Assembly: GCF_022539315.1 (NCBI RefSeq) | Contig: NC_066323.1 | Coordinates: forward strand, 17,907,719-17,971,718 | DNA: 64,000 nt | Reading direction: 5' to 3' | Origin: Serinus canaria | Lineage: Eukaryota > Chordata > Aves > Passeriformes > Fringillidae | The notes under the pieces: generated by a model | Told to the model about the DNA's origin: nothing | The model's input: only the letters and a program-made list of their open reading frames with translations | Database searches by the model: none | Shown here: one piece after another, positions 38,871-50,800 of the stretch | Layout: every line of letters begins with the position of its first letter | Position numbering within the stretch: position 1 is the stretch's first letter | Position numbers and translations under genes: made by a program

Positions 38871-40334
38871 CACAGCAGTTCTATTCTGCCTACTCAGTAA
38901 CAACAAGGCTTTGAATTTCTGACCTTCAAAAAACCTGGCACAAATTAAACAACACAGCTTTCCCTGATAAAGGTAATTAAAGAGAGGAACCTATATGCTC
39001 AAAGGAATTGAGACCCTAAGCTACCACCAAAACAAAAGGAATTTTAAAAGTAGGTAGGATTTAGCAATTCTGAACCCACTTATCCTTTTAATCACTGATG
39101 AAGATAGAAGAAATTAAGTCATTTACTTGATTACTGATGTCAGCCAGTGATAGAATTACAACCCAGGTCTCCTGGCATTCCTTCCAAATACACTGCATTT
39201 CAACACTACCTTTTCCTCTCATTTCTAAAAAATATATACAGATTTGAATATTTGAAGAAACTCATAGCCATGCTCTGTTTGATACATGAAGATCCCCAGA
39301 AGGTTAAATTATGATATACATAATATAAGACATTGTATAAGGCTGCAGCAAGATTTTTAAAGCTTGACCTAGCAGGTAGGCACAGCTTGGCGAGTCTTGT
39401 TAGAGCTACTAGGATCTAACTATTAGGCCAATAAAAATCTAAGCCTGAAACATAACTTTTGGTTGCCTCAGAGCTCTCAGGTTCATTTACCATCAGATCT
39501 GGCTGCAGGTTCCAATGAGTATTTATACTAAATACTCAGTATTTACTGAACAATTTACCTGGGTTTGGTACTGAAAAAAATTGCAGGAGACCATGGCAGG
39601 GAAGGTTTAACTATTGGTGCTATTTTTCATTCCTACTTTTTAGAAAAAATCCCAAAATCCCAGGAACTTTTAAGGGTACATACTGTAAAAGAAAAATGCA
39701 AGCAAGCCACTGTGAAGTGCTTGCTTTAGAAGCTGTAAAATTATTGCCAACATTTCAGTGACCTGGAAAACAAAACTTTTACTGATATGGACATTTCTAA
39801 CAGCAGCAAAACCAACACTGCTGTCTGGGTTTGTTAAGAAGCAATCTGGTACCACACCAGGCTCTGTTCCCCACACCACAAGACTGAGCTCCACGTGTTA
39901 TATCTTTTCACATACATTTGGAATGCACCATATGGCAAAAGCAGCCTAGTTGTGGAACTGGACTGCCCTTTTCTTCTCTCACACGCAGACACATTTTTCT
40001 CTTCTTTTTCCATGTTATTTGTGGAAAGACATTACAATCCACACACTCCTGCATTCTTCACAGCAAGGATCCTGTCTGCTTGCAAACGTCAACCAGTCTG
40101 TTAGCACAAAGAGGAAAAATGCAATACCATCTGACTGGTTAAATAAATAAATGCCTTTGCCACAACTCTAAGTCATCCATTCCATGTGAAACTGCAGAGA
40201 CCATCCTTCTCCTTGATTTATGATACCCTGTTAGCCACAGAATTACTTAGTAAAATCAGTTTGGCTTGATGTAAAATTCTGTCTCTTCACCACAAGAAAA
40301 AAATAACGTAAGCTCCGCAAAAAAGAAGACATTA

Positions 40335-40640
40335 ATTTAGGAATAGTTGAGCTATCATTGACTTATCAAAATAAAGCTAGAGACATAAATCAATTCTACT
40401 GCCTGGACAAAGATAAATCAATAAAGCTCAGAAAGACATTATTGATTCCGAAGCCATCACTCAAAGGCTCTTCATTTGATTCCTCAGCCATCTGTTTAAT
40501 TGAAATGATAATTCTGATAACTTCTGGTGAGCCCTCGGCATGTTGACTTTGATACAATGTTATTCAATCAAATGCAGATGGCTGTGACCTCCTGTCAGTG
40601 GGAACCCTAAATGTGTTATCCACATGGATTAGCTTGGATA
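40335..40640. promoter_or_regulatory. candidate conserved non-coding block, homeobox-motif rich
   Basis: ATCAAT or its complement occurs at 40389-40394, 40417-40422 and 40441-40446, with further ATTTGATT and CAATCAAATG sites, TTTAATTGAAATGATAATT near 40495, a CAGATGG E-box and CTGTCA near 40590. ATCAAT-type sites suit ONECUT or PBX/MEIS-class factors, but this is motif reading only. The block has no simple repeat, no transposon and no coding frame of note. An enhancer role is inferred, not shown. Confidence 0.22.
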
Positions 40641-41094
40641 GATACATTTTGTTTTAAACAAGATGCTTTTGTCTAAACTTTTTCTTACACGACCCTAAGT
40701 AGGTGAGTCTTTTGTTCAAACCATCCTCTGGTTCCAGCTAATTTCATCCCTTCAAGCCACCAGTAGCTGAAGAGCAAACTACACAGTTAAAAAGAGTGTT
40801 TGGCATTCATCCTTCAAATATCCTTCCTATCCTAATTTCTGCACAGGGAATCATTTGTTGGTATCCACTCTTTGGGTTGTACCTATTCAGTGTAAAGACA
40901 GAAGCAGAGAAGCTGTGAAAAGTGTTTCCAGTACAGACATTTTGGTGGTTTTATGGATTTGTTACCCAAAATCTAACAGACTAAAAAACCACTATTCATC
41001 TGCAAGCTAAGGTGGTGATGCATTAGGATGTGTGCATTAATTCTACAAACCTAAAAAAAAGCACTACACAAAATTATGCAATTTGATGGCAATA

Positions 41095-41116
41095 TAGAAT
41101 CACAATAGTGATTCTA
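41095..41116. repeat. 9-bp perfect inverted repeat
   Basis: TAGAATCAC and GTGATTCTA face each other across AATA. It lies 145 bases upstream of a tandem duplication that also contains TAGAATC. Confidence 0.75.
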
Positions 41117-41260
41117 GTGTGAGTATCTACAACCAATATTAATTTCCTCACTTTAGAGAGGTTCATTGTGAAGTGCTGAAACAAAGACTCGGGTGCTTGT
41201 CTATGACAACATACAAGGGAGTTATTTTCTGCTTTGCTCAAAAAGCAAGACAGAGCCCCC

Positions 41261-41302
41261 GGTGCACTATAGAATCTTACTGGTGCACTATAGAATCTTA
41301 CT
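41261..41302. repeat. 21-bp exact tandem duplication
   Basis: The unit at 41261-41281 (starting GGTGCACTATAGAATCTTAC) is repeated without a mismatch at 41282-41302, followed by GGT. The copies are identical, so the event is either recent or maintained. The length is a multiple of three, so it shows as a repeated heptapeptide in overlapping frames, but no coding role is supported. Confidence 0.95.
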
Positions 41303-41746
41303 GGTCCATCATCAAGCAAAATGCACTCCACTGCATTGCAGGAAGAAGGCAGCAACATACTGCACACCCTTCTCCTGGTGCCATAATTAGACAGCAGAAC
41401 AAAAATGCACATCAGAATCTGAGGGCATCGACTGAAAAATTTTAAGCTGTCAAGTGCTTTTGGCACAAGTTTTCCCCACCAAAGTTAACTTCCTCCTAAA
41501 CTAGAAGAGCTCGAAGGCATAAAATAATACACACCATAATTAAGAGAGAAAGGTCAAAATTTGCAATTCTGCTACTTTGTTTTTATCATACTGTAAGTAC
41601 AGAATAAAAATCAGGGCTGCACTAGCCTGAAAAAATATATATTAAATCTAAAGGAGTTAACATCATAATACTTATGCTACATTCACATATTACACCAGCA
41701 CTGGGAAATAAACAATGATGTAAAGCAACACTAAGGTCTAGATTAA

Positions 41747-41780
41747 TGGAATATATATAGAAATGGAATATATACAGAAA
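41747..41780. repeat. 17-bp tandem duplication
   Basis: TGGAATATATATAGAAA at 41747-41763 is followed directly by a copy with one T-to-C change at 41764-41780. Confidence 0.9.
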
Positions 41781-44460
41781 CAGAGTATTTGACAGTGTAA
41801 ATGGTGCCCTATTTCCAAATAAAGGATCTAACCTAAGTAAAAACTAAAGTATTGAATGTCCAGCTATAAACTGCTGTGTAGCACAGAATTGTACCCTGGC
41901 AGCACCCTTCTAAAAGGACTGGAATTTGTGCTGTCCTTTTTATGGTACAGCAGAACTAAGGGGGGAACGTTTTTCAAATATAGACATTTGCTTAAAGAAA
42001 TGACTACTTAGGATGAAGAAAGACACAGTGGTGATCTCTGGAAGCAGCTGCCTTCCCTTCTCCAGGAGGACTCATCTCAGACAGCACTTAGCTCTGCCTT
42101 CAACGGGTCAGTGCCTGCCTGAGCAGGCTTGGAGACAACATCCTGGAGCTCTCCTGTGCTTCAGATTCTCCATGAAGCATGTGAGCACCTGCTGTCTGCC
42201 AAACAATGAATTTCTTGTATCTGCACTGGGAAACCCAGAAAACTGTGAAGCAGAAAGCTGTATGGAGCGAGGGGAATTGTGCATTGCTCCACAGCAGGCA
42301 AGAGAACATTTTCAACCAAAAGTCAACTTCAGACTTTTATTTGGTTGTAGGCTTGTCATTCCTGCCCAGGAGGAAGTTATGCTGAAATCACAGCCCTGCC
42401 TTCTCCCAGAGCATTGCTGTGGATAACATATTCCTTCCAGGAAACGTGAGGGAAAGAATCCATGTGCACCTTAGGCCTTCCACTTCCATCAGAGCAGTAA
42501 ATTGGCTCCAAGATAACGAGCTCATTACACAATATCTCCCTTTCCATACCCATCAGAGTCAGAAGGTACCAAACCTCCACAATATTCCTTAGAAGAGATC
42601 TGAAAGAGGGTTTGTTTTTCCCTGCAGGAAAAGGACACTAGCCTATTGGCAGGAGTTTTAGCCTGCATGGGAGCCAGCTATTATATACCGTTGAACTAAT
42701 CTTACTTTCTTATGACATTGTCCACCGTAGAGCCCCAAGTCAGCATAAATGGGAAATGGGAAATTATACTTTCTGCAACGATCCTACATTTTAACAGCAT
42801 TTCCTAGTAGCAGCAAATAGAGTTAGAGAAGAATTTGCTTAGAGAAGCAGGGACTAAAAAAACCTGCACAATTTTCACCCCCATTTTCAGTGTCTGCAAC
42901 TGAAGTAACAACATTTCAGTGCATAATGCTGGCCCAGCACACCAATAAATTTTGTAGCTTGAGGGTAGATGATAACTTAGTGCCATAGCAGAAACTATTT
43001 GCAATACAGCTACTTCTTATTAACATCAATTAATATGCTATTTAAAACAAGCAATACACTTTACTTATAGTGCTGAAATAACTAAATCAAGCCATGGAAG
43101 GAGGCATTTTTCTTGCAAAGAAAATATCCCCGAGGAATTTTTAATTTCAATCCTAATTTATGTGTCTATCATGATGAAAATACTTGAAAGAAGTTATTTT
43201 TCCATATATGAAGCCTATCAGCTGTCTATTACTGCCACAGTTTATGAGTTTTAATACTGCTATAGTTCATCAGGGAATAAAGTGTCTCAAAGATGGGAAG
43301 GGGACAGAGAACACTATATAATCAGTATTCTAAGTAAGTACCATTGTGTTAAATGGCCTTCTCACTCTCTTTGGTATAGAAAATTGAATTTGAAAAGCAA
43401 ATACAGAGGCAGAGAGTAGCAAAAAATTGTTCTGCCTAGAATACAGAATGCAATCATATCCAATTAAAGTCAATAAATATCATTTGCTGGTGCAAGCCTA
43501 GGAAAGAACAATTTGTACAACAAATATTTTGATAAATAATTTTTTATATAAATTTACCTTTTTCCTTAGCTATTGATTACCATTAGAGAGCAGAAAATAT
43601 TGACATGTGCATGAAACCATAACGAGCAAAAATCAAGTTTCAGATAGAGTATCTCTGGTTTCTATCCGTGCTTAGAATTAAACAGAAATGCCCAGGTTCT
43701 GCAATAGATTCTGTAACTGGCTCTGCCATGGAGCTGTCAAGGTTGACTAACCATCCAAGACATCACTCTAGTGTAATCTCCCTGAGAAGCTGGGACAGTG
43801 CAGAGATGCCAGGCTGTGAGGGGGATTTACCCAGGCAGGCTCTGCTGATTACCAGGCTTCTGGGCCACCCTGGCTTCAGATACAAGAAAACAAAACGGTA
43901 GAAAGTTTAAATCACACCAGCTCATTGGCAGAGATTGAGAGATCAAGTTTTCTTACTGCCCAAGTCCTGAGCTTTATTCCAGTTTGCCCCTTTGCACCAG
44001 TGTCTGGGGGCTGGTCATCCTCTCAGGATGAAGGGCCTTACAATCCAAAATTAAGGTCATAATGTAAAAAATTACATTTAAAATTATATTCTTTGTACAG
44101 ACAAATAATCAGCCAATTCACCTGGGGGAAAGAGAGCATCTTTACACTTTCTATTAAGACTAAGTTCACTACTAAGTACTTTGAGTCTACTAAACTAAAA
44201 ATGAGCAAATTGATACAAGTTCTAAGAATTAAAAAAAACAGTACTGATAAGTTGAGAATAAATTTTTATAAAGATCTCAAAAATCATTCTTACGTCTGTT
44301 TTATAAACATTTTGAAGAAGCATTATAAAAATTCATCCAAGAATGTTGTTTCAAAGCAAAATAATATTTTAGCTGTGAAAAAAAACCTTCCTTTTCTATT
44401 TTGTGTGACCAGATGAACAGCTAAAACGTCTAGCACCAAGCTAGTCTTTATAGGCTTGGG

Positions 44461-44549
44461 AAAAAAAAAGCCCAAAACAAAATTAAAGAAAAAAACACAC
44501 ACAAAAAATTTTTTACAAAAACAACACAGATGAAAAAAAAAAAAAAAAT
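44461..44549. repeat. A/C-rich low-complexity tract
   Basis: Adenine runs are interspersed with CCC, AC repeats and a final run of about 16 A. The minus-strand frame across it codes for a Phe-rich artefact. Confidence 0.8.
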
Positions 44550-44952
44550 AGAAGACAGTACAGAAGTGGTTACTGTTAGAGGAACACACCACTATACTGT
44601 TTAGGGTAAATGTCAAAACCTGATTTACAGAAAACATTTTGTCAGTCTGATCCTCTCTATGAAGGACAATATTCTCCAGCCCTACACATGGGTCTTTCTC
44701 CTCTTTCCAGCAGGCCTGGTGAAGAAGTTAGTTAAGGATTTTTGGCACCCTTTTGGAAGGGGACCTATCAGAACAACAGAGGCCTGCAATTAATTTCATG
44801 GATGAACTAAAGCACAACAGGTTCTCACCCTACACCTCTGCCAAAGAAACCTTCCACCCCAACAAACATTTTGGCTGAGCTAGATAACATTCCTGCTGGA
44901 TTATGCCATGCTGATTTTACAGCAACAGAGGAAGCTGAGGTATGACATTGCT

Positions 44953-45056
44953 TATAGAGATACAGAGAGGCTTGGGGTGGAAGGGACCTTTCCTTTCCTA
45001 CAACCCCCTGCAATGAGCAGGGACATCTGCAGAGAGCTCAGCTGGGTCAGAGACAA
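44953..45056 (-). mobile_element. CR1-type LINE 3' fragment, minus strand
   Basis: The plus strand reads, in order, GATACAGAGAGGCTTGGGGT, GGAAGGGACCTTTCC, ACAACCCCCTGCAATGAGCA, GGGACATCTGC and CTCAGCTGGGTCAGAG. This matches the antisense of a CR1 3' end as at 37.08 kb, but it is more diverged and shorter. The boundaries are approximate. Confidence 0.85.
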
Positions 45057-48000
45057 GCGACCCATTCCCAGCTGAAGTCACACATTCTGAAGTTCCACCC
45101 CTACCACACTGGTAAAGAACTGGTAGGGACATTTGTGCTGTTCTTCTAAGCAGACCCAATGAAATCTGAATCTATCCCCCCAGCTGACTGATGAGTCTAT
45201 TTGGCAGGTCACAACATTTACATAAAGGCTTGGTGGTTTAATCTGTGCTTCACTGTGAACTTTCAGAGATGCAGTAACCAAGGGATAACCCCAAGCATTC
45301 ACAAACCCTTGGATAGTTTACCATTCTACTTAAATTAAATATTCATTTATTCAAGTCTTAAGCTTTAGGAAAGTTCTTATTAACAAGAACAAACAGTGCA
45401 AATACAAAATTGTACTAAGAAGTACTGATACAATGGGGGCATTTATAGCTTTGTATCCCATTTAAATATGACCATTTCATGACCAAACTCTGTGGTTTAG
45501 TTCTGTACTGGAAAACAGGTTCAGAATTACATCTAGGTAAGGCAAATGTCTGCCAATACAAAAACATGAGTTTTCAGGAATACATTCATTTCACTGATGT
45601 GTATGGAATTACAGTTCTGTAAGAACACTTGCATTCAGGATGATATAATTACAGGGTGGGAGGGAATATCTTATAAATACTGTAAAAAAAATCATTGTTT
45701 ATTTAAAAGCTTTACTTACTAATTCAGAAAATATGAACAATATTGTACAGCTCAGGTGATCAGACACACCACATCCTACAGCAAAAGACAAATGAGGAAT
45801 TGCTGAGTTGCTGTGGGCTTTGATACCCTGCAGTGGCACACAGAGCCTGGCTCAGTTCCTGCAATACAACAGACCTCTGACAGGTTACTGAATCTCACAG
45901 CAGGAGAGTAATTGGGGAATTGGCTAGCTAGAAAACAATTCCACTGCAGGGGAGGCAGGTGGAATAGTGATAATTTAGCCCTTCTTTTACTCTATCAAGA
46001 CAGAACTGAGTTCATTGCAAAAATTGTGCAAAGGCCAGAAAGACACACCCATGTACCCCTCAACAGCCCAAGGCTTTGGCACTCACTCATGTAGAAGGTG
46101 GAAGTTTAAGTAATGTCTGATTTGAGCCTTGAAACTTGAGCTTAGCTTATGTCACATCTCAATTACTGAATTCTGGCTTCTGGCTCTCCCTTTCCCTACA
46201 CCAGCATCCCACCTTGATAGTGTGACACAGATTTGTTTCAACAAAGCAACGAGAAAACACCAGGAGAAACCTTCTGTAATCAGTCACTGTGCCTTTGCCT
46301 GGTTTGTATTCTCAGATTTCACAAGAGAACAAACAGAAAAAGATGCTCAACTTCTTGGTAGCATTATAAAATTTTAATTCTAAACACTGTAAATATAGAC
46401 AAAGTAGCTGTAATTAGGATGGGCCTATGTAGGATTTTCCAACTGAAGAAGTCAAATCCTTTGGTTCTTTTACAAAAAACATACAATTTAATGACAGCTA
46501 TGCTGGGCCCCATTAACTATCAGAAAGTAAAAAACATGATCCAAGAAGGTTTTCTAAATGATTTTTAAGCCTCAGCATCTGAGACTTCTCAAAAACATAA
46601 GGCCTCCCATTGAGTTCTTTTACAACTGTTTATTCAGCAACAGTCTTTTGGGATTTGAAAACTGATTTCAGGACTGAGTTTTAAATTTTTGCCCCTTTAC
46701 AAAATTATTTCCCACAATGTCACTTCATCTCTGAGAGCCACAGTGCTCAGTGAGGAAATCCAAGTTCAACTCAAAATCTTTGTCTAATTCTTTGTCAAAT
46801 ACTGATTAAAGTACTTACTCTCATATTTAGGATTATGCTGTCCTTACCCATAAATAGACAGAGGCTGACCAAATCATGTTTCCTAAAGCTCCCCAGACCT
46901 CCTCAGGTCTGATATAAAACAGGCTGGTCACAGACAGTAGAAGGGACATTGGCTTTGAAACTCAGTGTGCCCTGAGGGAATATACAGGCTCTTAAAGGTC
47001 CAGATTTTCAATTAGTAGCTGCCCAACATCAAGTACAATTATTGTAAGCAGTGAATAAGCAGCATAAAATACAGTTATCAAATATATCTTATGCCCCAAT
47101 ATGATTTCAAGGCCAAGCTTAGCAAAGGTCATACAAATGTGACATGTCAAAGTTCCTCCTTGGAAAGTAATGTCCTGGAAGTAGAAAACTGCCCAGAAAG
47201 TTGTTTTGTGGTTTATTTGGGGGCTAGTTTAGGGTTTGGAGGTTTAAGTTCTCTTAGAAAATTTGTAAGGCATGCAGTATTGAACATCCTGGAAAGCCCA
47301 GCTTTCCAGGGAAATTTTATCCTTTTGTCTTGGTAAAGAAAAATAGAAAATTGGTTCATCCTTTTGAAGAAGCCTCATAACTTTTCAAGTGATGAATTTA
47401 TGTTTGGGGAAACCCAAACAATTTCCCAGAAAACAAAAGCTGAATGTGCACATGCGACACTGGCTCATCTCTTCCAATATTTTCTTTATTTCCATAATTA
47501 CACACCATTTTTCAAACAGCACTACATGATCTGAGCCTTTCTATATCCTTAGATAAGAGCATAGTGTCTACTGCTGGGTACTGTGCTGTTTATTTGAGAC
47601 AAACAGAATTCATTAGAACTGTTTAAACAAAAAGAACATGGAGACCATTGATACATTTTTTTTACCTACAGCTTACAGAAAACAAAAAGGATTAAAATTT
47701 GCAGCCTTTTGTCACCTACCTAATTTTGAAGCCAAGTTAACTGCATTTTAAACAAAGGTGGCTCTGCTTCTAGCTGCAAAAAAAACCCTCACTCTGTGAC
47801 TCAATTAAATTATTAAAATAAATAGAAAGAAAGAGATCTCATACAAAGAATTTAACTTATTAAAAATGTTCTGGAGTATTATTATAATGTAAATGATACT
47901 AAAATACAGGATTTGGAAAAAATTACAAGATGTGGCATCTTAATTTCTATTAAAAAGATAAAATGTTATACCCTCTTACTGTTTAATTTTGCATAATCTT

Positions 48001-49384
48001 AGTGTTTGATAGTGTAATATGCAACTTAAAATTTTCTTTTTCTCCATTTGAGGCAAGGCCTGACACCTGCATATTGGAAGGCTTCTGGGAAGCAGGCAAT
48101 GGCCCAGGACTGCAGTGCCAAGGCCATCCTAGGGAGAACTCAGAACAGAGAGGCTGTGCCAGGCAAGGATGCTTAGCAAAGCTGCCCATAATTCCATGAT
48201 CATCATGCTCTGCAGCAGCCCCCCAGCACCTTTAGCCTGCAGCCCTGGTTATTAAACAAAGGCTCTGAAGCAAATGGTAACTGTGATTCTTTCCATTTCC
48301 CATTCCAGGAGCACTCAACTGAGGAATTCAAGAGCCTCAATACCAGCACAAGCCATTTCACCTCAGCATCCAAGGGTTTCTTCAAGGCCTGGCCCTTCTC
48401 TCCCTTTCTCCCTCCCCTTGTTTCCTTCTAATGCTCCACAACCACAGCTCCTCATTCCCACCACAACACTCAGTGGTCCCCTTTCTCCAGCTCAGCCCCA
48501 CCTTTTGTTTTTTTCCTCATAACCCTGAGAAAGACCAGAGCCATCAGGGGCATCTGCCTCCCTCTCAAAAGGACAGAACAAAAGGAAATATGTTATACAT
48601 AATAAAAGACTCCCATTTACTTTTCATAACTGCCCCTTTGTTAGTCTTCTTTCAATCCATTTGAAACTGATACACGTGAAATATTTAAATCAAGATGTTT
48701 ATGGAAACAAATACAAATACGAGATCCTTCCATAACACAGAAATCAGTGTGAGAATAATTTCTGCAAATTAACTTAGCATGTGGCCTCCTCACATTACAA
48801 CATCTGGAAAAAAAACTCTTTTCTAAGCTCTTCTGAATTCCTGATCATTGTTAAATATGCCCCTTCCTCCCACCATGCCCCTCTTGCCAGTCCTTAAAAA
48901 TTCTATTTGCTAAATTTTCCCTTTCTATGGTCTGACAAACATTAGTCAAGGTGGATTATAAATTACTTTATTCCCTTCTTTTTTAAGAGACTTTTCTGCT
49001 GGCATTTGACTGATGTAATAATGTTGTTAGTCTTAAAGCTTTAAGCCTCTGGAAAGTACTGTAAAAAGGAACATCAACTTAAAGTTGTATTTAATAAAAA
49101 ATAAAAAAAGAAAAGAAGGGACTATCCGAAGGGCTAAATTGAATGCTGAGATACATCTCATCCTCTGAGAAGCTACAAAGCTGGTGTCAATCAAACAAGA
49201 GAAGGCAGAATGGGAAAAATCCATCTAGAATGTTAACGAAAACACATCTACAGCAATGCGAAAATATGGCAACCACAATTATTGTCCAGCTCTGGAAGGA
49301 ACAAGTTTTCTCATGCTCACACTCCTGAGGATTAAGGTGCTGATGGGTTTGTCTGTGAAGTGCAGTCACTGCTATGCCCTGCTA

Positions 49385-49560
49385 AAGTGGCAGTGCCTTT
49401 CTGCTGGATTTGCACTTATTAGCACTTAGCAGTAAATGGCCCAGGTGCTTAATCTTTGCCTTTCATTACGGTCTGTGTGATGTGACAAGAAGGAATGTTA
49501 TCATAATTTAAAGACAACAAGGATTAAGGGAATGATAGGGTCTTTGAAGGGCCTTGAGAA
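49385..49560. promoter_or_regulatory. candidate conserved non-coding block
   Basis: This is a repeat-free block with clustered sites: TTAGCACTTAGCAGTAA, CAGGTGCTTAA (E-box beside a homeodomain-like core), TTCATTACG, TGTGATGTGACAAG and ATCATAATTTAAAGAC. The texture resembles vertebrate conserved elements. Function is inferred only. Confidence 0.15.
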
Positions 49561-50780
49561 ACCTCTTTATAATGAAAAAACTTCCAAAGGCTCCTAAAAT
49601 CTGCTCCACCTATAGAGCCATCACTCAAGATGGTAAGATATGGCATCCTAGACTTATAAAGAGCTTGAGTTATAAGTAATAAAAAAATACATTGATTATC
49701 CTTCAGTTTATATGTTATGAAGGATGATTTTGTGTGTCAGTCCAAGAACTTTAGCCAGCTGTTAGAAACAGTGAAATCCAAATCTTTAGTTCTCACTCTT
49801 TAAAGCTTTAAACTCTATTAAAAATAGACCCACAGTGATTAGAACGTAACTCAAAATGCTTCAAACCACTCATTGTCATGCAGCAGTCAATTGAATTAGG
49901 CTCAGTTTTGAGTTCACTTTTGCTGTTTTACCCTGGAGCAATATTATTGCCAGTTGGGATGGCCCTGGTCTGCAGGTTTCTTGGGAAACCAGTCACTTCC
50001 AGGCCCACACTCTGGGATGACTTGCAAATGTATTCTTGGCTTCTGAACTAGTGATGTCCCTTGTTTTCACTGAGAGCCCTCAAAAGTACAGATCCAAATT
50101 GGTAAAAACTCTCTCAGTGTTCTTAACTTTACCAAATCAGGCAATTTCCCCACAGGAAAAAAAAAAACATAATAGCTACTAGAAATCTAAAGCCTTACTA
50201 CTAAGTCTGGCAATTTTTGAAACTTGAGTAATTCCAGAGAACAAGGCAGAAAACAGGAGAGGAAGAGAGCAACCAAAACATTTTTGGAAGGCAAACAAAT
50301 GGAGAATGAAGAAATAAAAATTTGATGCAGGCTAACATGATTCCTCAGCAAATTAATGGAAAACTTTTGATAGATACATATTAAAAATAAGTTAAGATTA
50401 ATAATGACAGCCAACACAGCTTTATAGCCCCCTTTCTTGGTCAGACCTACCTTTTCTTCATGAGAACACAACATGAACATTCTTTTTATATATAGTTAAA
50501 TTATTGTAGCTACCTTAAAGTGCTTCACAACTCCCAGATAAAATTAGTGGGACATGTAATGGTAATTTCTACTAAACTTCCAATAAAATCAAATTCACTT
50601 ATTTCTGAGAGCATGTTGGGGATTAGAGGGAGGTTAACCTAACAAAGAAAAAACAACTAATTACTAATACACCATCCCATAGGAGTATTTATTCCGTTAG
50701 TTAAATCTGAACAACTCTCCCACTATTGTACATTCAGTAGTCTTGACTCATTTCTTTCCTTTGCCAATGAAAATTTTTAC

Positions 50781-50800
50781 AAAATTTGTCAAAATTTGTC
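50781..50800. repeat. 10-bp tandem repeat
   Basis: AAAATTTGTC occurs twice in succession, followed by the related AATTTTGTC. Confidence 0.8.

Larger units (their letters stand above)
37351..44945. other. non-coding AT-rich sequence, no gene recognised
   Basis: Nothing gene-like apart from the separately listed tandem duplications, palindromes, T-rich block and conserved-looking block. The plus-strand frame 42013-42426 (137 codons) lies in a locally GC-richer patch, overlaps a minus-strand frame, and has no recognisable domain. Confidence 0.55.

Noticed and set aside
42013..42426. 137-codon plus-strand frame with several Cys
   Set aside because: Considered as a secreted Cys-rich protein, but there is no signal peptide, Cys spacing fits no family I know, and a minus-strand frame overlaps.
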